This document shows, piece after piece, positions 42,962 through 53,762 of a stretch of 64,000 nt of DNA (positions within the stretch are counted from its first letter, which is position 1; each line of letters begins with the position of its first letter). The notes beneath the pieces are model-generated. The model was not told the origin of the DNA. It searched no databases and saw only the letters and a list, made by a program, of their open reading frames with translations. Source of the stretch: Mixia osmundae IAM 14324 (Eukaryota > Basidiomycota > Mixiomycetes > Mixiales > Mixiaceae); assembly GCF_000708205.1 (NCBI RefSeq), contig NW_014575562.1, positions 1,117,616 through 1,181,615 on the forward strand. Direction: 5' to 3'. A program made the position numbers and the translations under genes.

Positions 42962-44966
42962 CTAGTAGGCATGTGAAGCGCCGTCGTCGTCATCGTAGCC
43001 GCCATATGAGACTGACTGGTCTAGAGCGTATGTACGTTCGTTCGGCTCCTGGGGGCGCTGGGGAAGACTACGCTCGTGTGAGATGCGAGGATTGGCGTAA
43101 TCTCCCGATCGTCGAGAATAGTCGCGGTCTTGCTCTCGCTGACGCAGACTTCGATTCGAAGCTGGTCGACGCATCTTTCGAGCAGGTACATCGGTGTAGT
43201 TGCCCGATTGAGGCTGGTCATCCTGTGAATACACGAGATTGGCAATGCCAGACAAAGAGTAGGCTGATGGCAAGGGGTTGTACTGCGGCATGGGAACGCC
43301 CGGTGCACGCGCCGGTGTCGGTGGTCCGGAGTAAAAGAGCGAAGGCGCGGTGCTGGGACTGACAGGCATCATGCTAGCGTCTGCGCGATGAGGCAGCAAA
43401 GAGGGCGGTAGCCTCTTCTGAGGCGTCGCATTGAGTGCTGCAGACGGAGGCTGAGGCAAAGGCCCGTGAGACCGCTGGAGATCTTGATGAGCGCCAAATT
43501 GCGGCGCGGGTATCGTAGCCTCTGGATATCGAGGTGCATCGTGTGAGCGTCTCGGCGTCTCATGAGACCGCCTTGGCGTGCCATCTGGCGTGTCGTGGCC
43601 AAGCAGAGCCTGACCGCTTTCTTGCCGAGACCGGGAGCCGTAGACTGGGCCTGGTGAGCTTTCGAGGTAAGATGGCCTGATGTCGTGCAGTCTGCTGCGC
43701 GGAGTGGCATTGGGTTGCCGCGAGCTCTGGCTTCGTGTGCGGACAGTCGATAAGAGCGCTTGGCTTGCGCTACGGAAGACTCCACGTTCTTGCTCGAGAG
43801 GTGGCCCTTCATACTGCGGATCGTAGGGATGATGCGCCGTGCGAGCATCGGCCATCATCTCGTCCAGACTCTGATCGTGGTACGGGTCTATGGAAACAGT
43901 CAGCCCGTGTGTGCACTACACAGCAGGCAGACATACTATCATCAGAGGTGCTAGCGTTCTGTGCAAGCTGACGAGCCAGACGCGAGTCTGGAGGCACATC
44001 GAAGCGCTTGCCGCCAGCGACATAGCTTTGAGGCTGTGTATAGCCAGGACCGGCACCCCAGGCCCAGCCGCGCTCGTTATCCGTCTCTTCTGTAGCGTAT
44101 CGATCTCGGGCTTCGAGCGAGGGTCCCGAAGCGCCCATGCCTGCGTTATTGATCTCTTCCATCTCATCCTGATTGCCGGCGTGCGCAGCAGGCCCGCGAC
44201 CGAAAGCAGCTCCTGCTGCTAATTCTTCGCCGTTCCAAGCCATCCGGGAGTCCGCTCGCCATGACAGAGCCGACGCAGCACGGATCGAAGCTGCATCTCG
44301 CTCGCTTGGTGCAATCCATGAGCCAGGTCGCAAAACGGACTTCTTCCTGGCAGGTAAGCCGATGATCGCCCGCTGCAATTCTTCCTCTGCCCAGCGCCTG
44401 CGAGATCGATAGAACAAGAAGCCCATGGCTATCAGGATGAGGACAGCAACGGCGATGACGATGACAGGTAAGCCGATCCTCTTGAAGTTGTCCGACGTCG
44501 TTGACGTGTTGTCGGATGCGCTTTGCGCTGAAGCCGTGGGCGTGAAGAGTGCAGAGACAGAGACGGTCGATGGATTACTGGTGCCTCGTGTAGTACTACT
44601 GGAGTAGGACTGCGCATACTGCTGGTAAGATGTCGTCGTCGTTACTTGTGAAGCAGCGCTAGAAATAGCGGTGCTTGTCGAGGAAGTCGATGCCTGCCAA
44701 GGCGTGTAGCTGCCGTCATTATAGGTCTCCGTCGTCGTCGTCACCTCTGCCATGCTGCTAGAGCTCTTCGTGTGTCGTCGTGAGGTGCTCGTAGACGGCT
44801 CGACAGTCACAGCTTGATTGGAAGCTGGATCAATCGTGCCGAGCGCTGCTGCCGAACTGATCGACGCAAGCAGGGAAGACACTGCCGCCGTGGGCTCGCC
44901 TTCTTGTGCCTCTGCCCTTGCTATCCTTGTGGCCAGGACCAAGAGGCCAAGGCCAGCTGTTCGCAT
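42962..44966 (-). CDS. Single-pass surface protein with Ser/Thr-rich ectodomain (Mid2/Wsc-like)
   Basis: From the ATG at 44966: a signal peptide (MRTAGLGLLVLATRIARAEA), about 150 residues dominated by Ser and Thr (likely O-mannosylated), one membrane helix (IGLPVIVIAVAVLILIAMGF), a basic stop-transfer RSRRRWAEEE, and a long cytoplasmic tail of roughly 430 residues rich in Pro, Ser and Arg. One intron (donor GTATGT, acceptor CCATAG) joins STSDD to YHDQSLDEMMADA. No WSC Cys pattern is seen, so it resembles Mid2-type stress sensors in architecture only. The tail includes RRSHETPRRSHDAP. It is divergent from a small GPI-type protein across 202 bp. A wall-stress sensor is the most likely role, by architecture. 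Confidence 0.72.
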
Positions 44967-45168
44967 GGCCCGTGTGTCTCGCAGGACTTTTCCGTCGTCG
45001 ATATCGAGAGTTGATTGACTTTTCGACAGTTGACCTGCGCCACCTCTTGTCTTGGTTTCGCGCTCTCCTCGCGACCGCGCGCGCGCGCCCCCTGCACAGC
45101 CTGTCTGCTCTGCCTCGACATATTCTGAGCTCGTCGGGCGTTGCGACGCCGCCAAGACTGCTATCGAG

Positions 45169-45631
45169 ATGAAGTATAGACTGTGAGTCGCGCTGTCTAT
45201 CCGCAGGTGTATGCTCATGAGTCTGCAACAGGGTACACCTTGCCATCCTCGCGCTGGTCGCGTGCGTCTTGGCACAATCGCATCAGGGCGAACCAGCTTC
45301 CGCAGTCTCCAGGGCACTGTCGTCAGCCTCCGCAGCGCGTGCTGCATCTTCATCGCGATCGACTAGGATGACACGCAGCACGACGACGCGATCACGAGCT
45401 GCGAGCAGTACGACAGCGCGGAGCTCAAAGTCTACCGCCCCGTCATCAAGTGGTGCGTCTGCATCCACCACGAGCACAAGCTCGCCCTTACAGGCGCTAT
45501 CGATCATCTCGAGCACTCCCTTGAGCACGGCCATACCAACGGCGAGTGCGACCGGTGCCAGCAATAGACATGACGCAAGTTTAGCAGGCATTGTACCTCT
45601 GGCAGGGATCGTCATAGCGCTGCTCTGGTAG
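45169..45631 (+). CDS. Small Ser/Thr-rich predicted GPI-anchored wall protein
   Basis: Exon 1 (45169-45182) is only 14 nt; a 49-nt intron (45183-45231) follows. Spliced, the N-terminus is MKYRLVHLAILALVACVLAQ, a clear signal peptide split by the intron. The middle is about 85 residues of Ser, Thr, Ala and Arg. The C-terminus, SNRHDASLAGIVPLAGIVIA, ends in LLW, the layout of a GPI-attachment signal (small residue, spacer, hydrophobic end). About 136 residues. The signal peptide appears only after splicing, which is strong evidence for the model. It ends 35 bp from the stop of the next, convergent gene. Confidence 0.75.
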
Positions 45632-45666
45632 CAGCATCCACTGTAACTTATTGCACGTCCCGAGCT

Positions 45667-47481
45667 TTACACTGCCCCGTCAGATGTAGACAGCCGAATG
45701 AGCAGCCTCTTGGTTGTATTGAGTATCGCGTCCTGTGTAATTGGTCAGCCAGATCGATGGCTAAGCTGTCTGACGCACCTCATCATCTGGATCGTTCGCT
45801 TTGACGATCGGAAATCGCTCAGAGGATGTGACGGCCGAGTAGAGCTCGTGCGCATGCCTGAGTACAGCTATGCGCTCACGCGACTGTTGCCAGGCGCGGT
45901 CGTCTGCATGGAGCTTGCTCCTGACTCTGTGTCGCTCCTTCTTGACCTTCATCACGTCACTGCGACAACATCAGCTTGCGATCTGAGAGCAGCAGACGGA
46001 GACAGACTTTGCAAGCTGTCGCAGATCACGCAAGTTGGCAGGACGTTCGTCTGCGCCGGCAAACATCTGGGCGGCAATCTCTGGCTCGAGACAATCGAGA
46101 AAATGGTCGAGATAGTCCTGCATCTCGATCGATTGTGACTGCCTGCGCGATGCTTGTCAGAACAAAGTAAAAGATCTGCAAGAAGACACACTTGGCATCT
46201 TGAACGACAGTCTGGATGATATCCATTGGATCGATCCGCCTTCGTTTGCCATGGATGACTGTTCGCTCAGCATCGTCATCAGAGGGCAACGTCGCAAGCA
46301 GTTCGATTTCGCGCTTCTTGGCCTGCTTCGGCTTGTCTCTTTTCCTGCCATTCTCCCGCAAGCTCTTCTTGACTTTCCTCGCAATTGTCAAGGTCTTCAT
46401 CGTGTCATCGCGTAGAGGCACGGGCGAAGAAGGCGGAGAAGGACTGAAGCGAGGCGCGGCGATGCGTGGTAGGCTTGGTCTTCTATCCTTGTCCAGACTT
46501 CTTCGGCCAGCATTGCCGTTGCTCGACCAGAAGCTCGTGCGCTGCGAATCGTTTCCCCCCTGGCCATACTCATTGTCGTCTATTGCATATTCGTCCACAA
46601 ACGGCCGACCGGCACGACTGTCGTCGGGCGCCATGATTGTGCTTGCAGGAGAGGCTTGTGAGGCGATAGGACTAAAGCGCGGGCTTGCTAGCTCGGTCGA
46701 AGGTCCAGCGCGCGGGCGCACTTGTGAGAGGAACAAGCTGTCGGAGGGACCAGGCTGAGTTGCCTTTCTCGAAAGTGCAGATCTCAAAGGCTCGCTGGGG
46801 GATCGGACGAGCGATCTCGAGCCTGCTTGTGAAGATGCAAGACCGTCACTCGCAGGCGCTGCAAGTGCTGAGCGGTCATAGTCGAAAGAAACAGAGACTC
46901 TCGGGCTGAACGAGACGCGCCTTGCCCTGACTTCATCCTGCTCTGTGCGGTTGTCTCTTTTCTGTGCTGATGCCGCACCGAAGGACTCTCTCGCAAAGCT
47001 CAGAAGTGACCTGCCGGGAGTACTCACGAAGGAATAGTCGGCCATGGCGCGAGCAAGACGTGATGGTACGCCAGAGAGGCGCTTTGCGGTTGATGGTATA
47101 TCTCCATCGGTCTCTAGCTGTGTCAGTGGTGTCTTAACGGGGGCAGACTGTGCGCTGTCGACACGCTTTGGTGTCTTGTTGGGGTTGAATCCTGCCGGTA
47201 AAGACGCAGGGAGGACAAATGCAGAGCTGATGCACGGTCTAAGCCTTGTGCAATCATTGGCATGCAAGTGAGGCCACTCACGCAGGTAGTTCAGAGTCAT
47301 TTCGACCATGCTGCTTGCGATGCCGTCGTCGTTCAGACTTTGTGAGCGCGCGTCCGGGCGTTGGCTCTTTGCTGCGTGCCAGTGCCGCTCTGCGAGCAAT
47401 GGCACCGGGCGTCGGGATTATCAATGGCTCCGGACTGCCGAAATCGCTTGCCAGTGAGCTGCGCGGGCTGCCTTGAGCCAT
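45667..47481 (-). CDS. Uncharacterised Ser/Pro-rich, probably nuclear protein with helical C-terminus
   Basis: Start at 47481 (MAQGSPRSSLASDFGSPEPL). Four introns give a continuous protein. A basic KSERRRHRKQHGRND segment comes early, then NPNKTPKRV, a long Ser/Pro/Arg region with VSFSPRVSVSFDYD, a basic cluster (ENGRKRDKPKQAKKRE), then a conserved-looking helical tail: RRRIDPMDIIQTVVQDAK, YLDHFLDCLEPEIAAQMFAG, DVMKVKKERHRVRSKLHADD and SRERIAVLRHAHELYSAVTS, ending KRLLIRLSTSDGAV. I do not recognise the family. Layout (basic, phospho-rich N-terminus with a helical, possibly coiled-coil end) resembles chromatin or kinetochore components, but that is only a shape argument. It is divergent from the GNL1-like gene by 99 bp. 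Confidence 0.65.
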
Positions 47482-47580
47482 AAGGCGCGGTACGCTGGAT
47501 GGCCAAATGACGAGGAGACGCGTTCGATCGAAGCAAATGGCCAACAACGCCGACGGGGCAGTCACTCGTCCTGCCATCGC

Positions 47581-49411
47581 ATGACCCGCCAGAAGACCTT
47601 CAGTGCCAAGGAAAGGAAGCAGCACAGGCAAGAGAGCGAGCCAGTCGCCAGCACGGGCAAGATCGCTCGGAAAAGAGCCCCCCTCTCGAGCGCATCTCAG
47701 CAGAGACCGGCTCGACATGATTACTCTGTCTCTAGATTTGAGGCGAAACGGGCGGAAGAGCGAAGACAGCAGTCACAGAGGCTACAGTCTCGCTTCATCA
47801 AGCTGCCCGATCATCTCAAGGAACGCGCAAAGACAAAATCGACAGATATCCTCAAAAGGCCAATACCGCCCTGTCACCTCACTGAAGCAGATGTACAGCT
47901 GCCGGATGAGACAGCGCCTACATGTCCTTACCGGCCAAAGTGGAGATACACGATGACAAAGCGTGAGGTCGAAGCGAATGAAGAGATGGCATTTGCCAAT
48001 TGGCTCGCGACGACTGATGAACTTGTCAACCCTGCAGCGAAAGTCGAGGAGGATGAGCCTGTCGAAACGGAAGAGAGAGCACCGACCTATTTCGAGCGAA
48101 ATCTCAACGTCTGGCGACAGCTCTGGCGCGTGACGGAAGTCTCTTCGATCCTGCTCGTCCTCTTGGACTGTCGCTGTCCTCTGCTCCACTTGCCGCCCTC
48201 CCTGCAGACTTATCTCATCAATCTGAAGCCGAAGAAGCAGATCATCTTGGTCCTGACCAAGACGGACTTGTCGAACGAAGCAGCGGATGCATGGACAACT
48301 TACTTACAAGAACGGTATCCTGATTATCGTGTCGTCGCAATAGAGAACTATCCAGATGCCACAAGCGCAAGCACGGGCAGGCAACGCATCGTAAAAGCCA
48401 TACGAGCCTGCCATGAAGAGCTGTGTCAGCCTCCGGCAGCCATCACCGGTGACCCTGCCAAGGTCGCTCGTTGGAAGCCTCGAGTACTTACACCTATCTC
48501 GTGGCCAAGTCTGCTCCTCGGCGCTCAGGAAGCAGAATCGGACGACATCGTCATCGTGCCTGGGCAGAAAGCTAGACTGGACAGGGAGGCACGCAAAGCT
48601 CAGAGAAAGCTCAGAGAGACGCAGGCAAAGCAGCACACTGAAGACGTTCATCAAGACGACAACAGAGCACCCACGAAGCTGACCATCGGACTCATTGGAC
48701 AGCCCAACGTAGGCAAGGTATGCTTGCTAAGAACGCAGTTGCCACCCCAAGCTTATACAGACATAGTCTTCCCTGATCAACTGCCTACTGGGACGCAAAG
48801 TCGTTCGCGCGTCTCGCACGGCAGGCAAGACAAAGCATTTACAGACGATGTTCTGGACGAAGCAGGTCCAGCTCGTCGATTGTCCCGGTCTCGTCTTCCC
48901 TACGCGAGGCAGACTAGGCATGGAGGCGCAAATCCTGAGCAGCATCGTGCCCATCCAAAATGTCGATTCAGTCCTGTTTTGGCTCGCTGAGCGCATGCCG
49001 CTCGAACGTCTCGTGAGGCTACAGAAAGACGACAGTCATGACGAGTGGACGACCGATCGGGTCCTGTCGAGTGCTGCTCTGGCGGCAGGCTTTGTCACCG
49101 CTAAGGCGGGTAGACCTGACACCAGTCGCTCGGCAGCTCAGATCCTGCGGAGCATTCATGCCGGCGCAATTGCTTGGTCGTTTCTCCCTCCAAGTAGAGC
49201 TCCGTCCAACGATCGAGAGGGTCTCTGGGAGGGCAGGGAAGCATCTGTGGAATGTGCAGAAGAGGCGCTCGAGGAGGAACATGAAGCCAGCGAGGCTGAG
49301 GAGACAGATGGAGAGCAATACTCCGAAGAATCCGAGTCGGAGGCTAGCTCGAGCAGGCCAGTGTCGAATCTACAGTCGACCGGCTTTAGCTTGCTTGAGC
49401 TGGATGCGTAA
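47581..49411 (+). CDS. Circularly permuted GTPase, GNL1-like
   Basis: YlqF/YawG-class GTPase with permuted G motifs. A basic N-terminus (MTRQKTFSAKERKQHRQ) precedes NLNVWRQLWRVTEVSSILLV and LLDCRCPLLHLPPSLQTYL, typical of GNL1. G4 is LVLTKTDL, G1 is GLIGQPNVGK with the loop completed after one intron (SSLINCLLGRKVV), G2 is in RASRTAGKTKHLQT and G3 is VQLVDCPGLVFP. After G3, IQNVDSVLFWLAERMPLERL; the C-terminus is acidic (EEALEEEHEASEAEETDGEQ). The motif order G4-G1-G2-G3 is diagnostic. Related permuted GTPases act in late 60S subunit assembly; a similar role is inferred for this protein but is not established for GNL1. Confidence 0.87.
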
Positions 49412-50016
49412 TTTTGTTGCCGCGCCCAGCGATGATCCATCCCTCTTTCAGGAATTTCATAGTTCCAGCCAGAGTCACGATCACGGGAAGCCTGTTCCAG
49501 CGCGAGCGTCGTCGTTGCCGAGTGAATTGGCCAGTCGTCTGACAGTCTCACAGAGGCCACTGCTACACTCGGGCATCGCACGCCTGCAGTCATCGGCATC
49601 TGGCTCTACCATCCAGGCCAGAGCGACTCCAATCTCGTCCGACACAGAGGGGCGGGCCAAATCGGATCGAACGCCGCCAAAGAGCTCATTCGTCAGCCTT
49701 GACGCCCTATAACCGGCGCCAAAGTCAAGGCTAGGCGCTGCCGTCTCTACCGAATCTCACCGTCAGCCTTCACGGCTTGCCCACACGACGCCAGACGACG
49801 AGCTCAGACCTCCTGGCGACACAATCGCTGTGCTGACGCATCTCCAGCCAACCTCGTGCGGCTACGATCGTACAGCGACGACAATCACCCACAAGCTACG
49901 CAACCACTCTTGGCACTGTCCCGAGATAGACACGAGATAAGCCGGGCTCGCCAATTGGACGTTGACGACAGCGATAGGGGCCAATTTCGAGAGTGCATTT
50001 AGCTTGCTCATCAACC
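49412..50016. other. Intergenic, about 600 bp
   Basis: Between the GNL1-like gene and the SFP1-like gene, same strand. It is rich in short polypyrimidine tracts and contains no supported gene; probably the SFP1 promoter and 5' leader. Confidence 0.45.
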
Positions 50017-51665
50017 ATGCCGGCCCCCGTCAATATTCACTCGTCAGGCTCTTCTGACGGTCAGAGCAGCACATCGGCTCAGACAGTCCACTCGAGGCCT
50101 TCATGGGGCTACCGAAATGGATCGATATCGGGCTCCTTTCGCAATCCAGAGTGAGTGGGCGGTGGCACCCGCGCATCGCCGCATGCTGACCACAGGCATA
50201 CTCGCAGTGGAATGGCCTTTGAGGCAACGCCAACCTCTTTCTCGCATCTGATGCTATCCAATTCGTCCCAGATGCAGATCACCGGCATGTCACCTGGCTT
50301 TGGTCCGTTCTCCTATCGCGCGGGCGATCTCATTTCGACCTCGCTCGGCAAGACCCCGGGCTCGTTCGGAGCTGCGGGCGGTCAGCTCGAAGAACGCTTC
50401 TGCAGAGGCTACCGCTGTTGCGGCCTAAAGCTTGATGACCTGGTGCGTCCCACCTCTGCCCGAGCGAGGTCAGCTAACACCCGCTACAGCACGGACTGCT
50501 CGAGCATTTCGAGGAGCAGCATGTTCTGCCTTCGGCCAATTCGCCTTCTCTGACAGAATCGAATTCACCTTCGGACACTAACGACTCTCGGCCGGTCTCA
50601 CCGGCACCCATCATGACAAGATCCCAGTCAGAAATACATACCAATAGCAAGCGACGCGCGTGGGAGGACTTGGCAAGCATGCAGTCCCATGGCGGCGCAG
50701 GCTTCGAGATGGATCTAGACCCTAGCATGGGCAATCTCGACGCCGAATCTGCGTTCGACGCCCAACGTACCGCAGGCGGTCCAGTCGTCGTCGATCTCAC
50801 CAAGCCTTTCGGGCAACCCAAGACTGCTCTCAACTTTGAGGGTCTGCAGAACCTTGCTAGATCAATGTCAGCCAAGCGAGCGACACAGACGTCTGGCTTC
50901 AACCGCTCCGGCGCGTCATCCCCTACTTCGAGCGTTCCTGGCACGCCGGGCACAGACATGTCTGACGATTTCGAGATGTCAGTGCCGCCCTCACCACAAG
51001 CAGGCGTCCAGCCGAACATGCTCTTCCCGCAATCGCTCTCGCAATTTGGCGAGATCACACTCGATGATGACTCGCCAGCAGCGACCCTCAATCCTCTGCG
51101 GCTATCGCAGGGTCGGTCACAGCAGCCCATGAGCGGTCAAAACGCCGGAAATGATCGGATGTGGACTGCGCCGAGCAGCAAACCATTCAAGTGCCCTGTC
51201 GACGGATGTGACAAGGCATACAAGCAACAGAATGGCCTCAAGTACCACCGGCTGCATGGCCACTGTAATCAGAATAATCTCGGCAAACTACCCGAGAACA
51301 GAGACGGTGAACATGTCTCCGAATCAATGCTTTCCGAGATGGAGGAGAAGCCATTTGGCTGCTACATTGGAGTCAATTGCGGGAAGCGCTACAAAAAGTC
51401 AGTGTCTCCAAAGTCATGCAGAAGCAGGTGCTGACATACTCTGCGCAGCATGAACGGACTGCGTTACCACTATCAGCATTCGGGACCCCACGGACAGATC
51501 GGTCTGCAGATGCTATCCGAGGGCTCGCACCCTGCGCCGACCTATCCTGCTGGGCATCGCCGCGTGGCTAGTGTCACTTCCTCAAGGAATACATCTCGCG
51601 CGGCTAGCCCTTCACTAAGCAACGTGACTGCCTTCCCGACTCTACCGATCGCACTGGGCAACTAG
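50017..51665 (+). CDS. SFP1: SFP1/JAZF1-like C2H2 zinc-finger transcription factor
   Basis: Nutrient-responsive activator of ribosomal protein and ribosome biogenesis genes in yeasts. Start MPAPVNIHSSGSSDGQSST; three introns. An N-terminal zinc-binding-like segment CRGYRCCGLKLDDL|HGLLEHFEEQH gives a split C2H2 finger. The C-terminal finger pair is FKCPVDGCDKAYKQQNGLKY with HRLHGHC, then FGCYIGVNCGKRYKN|MNGLRYHYQHSGPHG. The spacing and the NGLKYHR.HGH signature identify the Sfp1/JAZF1 family. The middle is Ser/Pro-rich with SPTSSVPGTPGTDM-type sites. Its neighbours are GNL1-like and ACL4-like genes, both tied or potentially tied to ribosome production. Confidence 0.86.
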
Positions 51666-52138
51666 CCGCTCACCTTTCGCGCTGTCAATGACTGGACGCA
51701 TGGCCTGCGTCCCTACCACCTGGATCTGGTGCCCTCTCTGCATATACGACCATAGATCCTACTCGCCCTTGTCCGCTCGCGCCCACCCCTGTCCGACCAT
51801 CCTGTTGCTTTGTACGACCGCCTGCATTTCAACACCAGCAAATACAAAACGCTGTCTGCGACCGAGTGTCCAGACTTTGACCTTGCGAGGCTCAGAAGTA
51901 GAGACGCGAGCTATCGTGGCTCTCTGCTGCCCTCTTTTTACCGTCCTATCCGAACGATCTTCCGGCCAAACTGACGACCCTCTGCCTCGCGGCTCGCTGC
52001 ACCTCTGCCACAGCACCTTAGACGCATGTGTCTTTGTATGCTGTCAGCCTATAGACCGCTCGCAAGAGCGTGTACGACCAATCGAGTTGTAGCACCATGT
52101 CGCCTGTTATTGCACTTTGTTTCTGCGCTTCCTTGCGC
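51666..52138. other. Convergent 3' region SFP1/ACL4, about 470 bp
   Basis: Space between two convergent stop codons, longer than other convergent gaps in the window (31-198 bp). No gene or RNA recognised; it probably holds a long SFP1 3' leader region. Confidence 0.4.
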
Positions 52139-53504
52139 TCAGGTAGTCATTTCCTCATCCTCTGCCTCTTCCTGATCCGGCTGCGGTAGACTAGCGAGCA
52201 GTTCGTCGATGTGAATCAACATTTCCTGATCCCCTTCGACCTCGGGATAACCTATTTCCTGCAGAGAGGCATGCAACTGCGGGACCTTTAGCTCTGCTGC
52301 ATCACGTTGCGAAACCACCATACCTGTTTAGCAGCCTCGAGAGAGTGGTAAGCTTGCTCTTGCCAGTCCGCGCGAGTCTCAACGTCGGGAGCTTTGCTTG
52401 CGCACAGGGTGCTGACAAAGCCGATCAGGTAGAGAACCTCTGGATCTTCATCGTCTTCTTGCTCGAGAGAGGCGAGGATCTCGAGTGCATCATCGTAAAG
52501 CTCGGTCTCGACAAAGAGCCGCACGAGACCTAGCCGTGTCTTGTAGGAGGGCATCCGCTCATCGGCTAAGGCTCTGTCAGCGAATACACGGGGCGAATCA
52601 ATCGCAGACTGACTGGGCTCGCAACCCTTCCAGAGCGCGTAGGACTTCCTGAGCGCTTCGACGGCTTCGATCGGCTTTTCTTGAGACAGCCTGACGGAGG
52701 CGAGGGTCTGGTATACTTCGGGATCGTTCGGGTCTATCTCGCTGGCCAATGCAAGGTGGGCTTGGCTGTTCGACTCCGCTCGTGGGTCAAAGCTGTCAGA
52801 TTACGTCAATGCTCAGGGATTTGCGTTCCAGAGACAGGTCTGACTGACCACAAGTCGGTGAGATAGAGCTCCGTCATTGAGACGAGTGCACGACTGGCCC
52901 GTCTGCGCACTTCCGCTTCTGCATCTGAGCGCGTCGGCAGTTTGGCCAAGGTGATCAGGCAAGACTGCAAGAGCGAGACGGCGGAAGTGAGATGGTTGAG
53001 CGCCTCGAGAGGAGTGTCTGCCATTTGCGCGAGATAGAGGTGACAGCTCGCTTGCGTGTTCTCCTTTTGCCACGGTTGTTCCTCTTGCCATTGATGCGCT
53101 GCCTGGTCTTGTAGGACATGAGAAGGAGCGGCAAGTGCCTGCATAAAGTGTTGCTGAGCTTGCGCATCATCTCCCTGCTCTAGTGCGACCAGGCCAGCTC
53201 GTTCGTGTACAAGTAAAATTTGCAGTCCGTCGTTGCTGGAGGAAGTCAAGGCGAGGGCACGATCGACGAATTGTCGGGCAAGATCAAAAGAACAAGCGTC
53301 GATGAGGCCATCGATCTTTGGTAGGAGATCCCAGACTGTATACTGGACGACTGACGGCGTCGCAGGAGCGTTCGCTGTCGACTTTGCAGTGGCTGCTGCT
53401 ATTGGCGGTGCTGCATGCCGCTCGTGATGATCAGATGTGATGTGTGTGGAGCGCGATGTCAGCCCACCTGCATTCGCCTGCTTCTTGACCTTCTTGCGGC
53501 CCAT
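52139..53504 (-). CDS. ACL4: ACL4-like TPR chaperone of ribosomal protein L4
   Basis: Dedicated chaperone that binds nascent ribosomal protein uL4 and escorts it to the nucleus. Start MGRKKVKKQANAGG. TPR-type helices follow: KIDGLIDACSFDLARQFVDR, LEQGDDAQAQQHFMQALAAP, ASCHLYLAQMADTPLEALNH. After the first intron (donor GTCAGT), LCFDPRAESNSQAHLALASE and IDPNDPEVYQTLASVRLSQE, the most conserved Acl4 block. Then RLGLVRLFVETELYDDALEI and EVLYLIGFVSTLC; the second intron leads to LHASLQEIGYPEVEGDQEML and an acidic end (DQEEAEDEEMTT), as in yeast Acl4. Full length, about 410 residues. It shares a 258-bp divergent region with MSB1. Confidence 0.83.
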
Positions 53505-53762
53505 CTCAGTCTCTGTCGAGGCTCAATGGCCGCCAGCCGGCTCAGCTCGTTGATATGTTGACATTGCGCCACGCGTCAGGACAATATCAAAGACAAAAGC
53601 GACTCGCCAGCCGAGCAGTGTGTGGTCAGGTTGAGCATGCACGGGCAGCAGTCGATCTCGAACCAGTCACAACACGCTCTGCTCGAGCTCCTAGCGAGCA
53701 CGTGAGGCTTGTCGAAAGGTCAAAGCACATTCGCGGCATCTGGATCCCGTCAGTGCGCCGAC

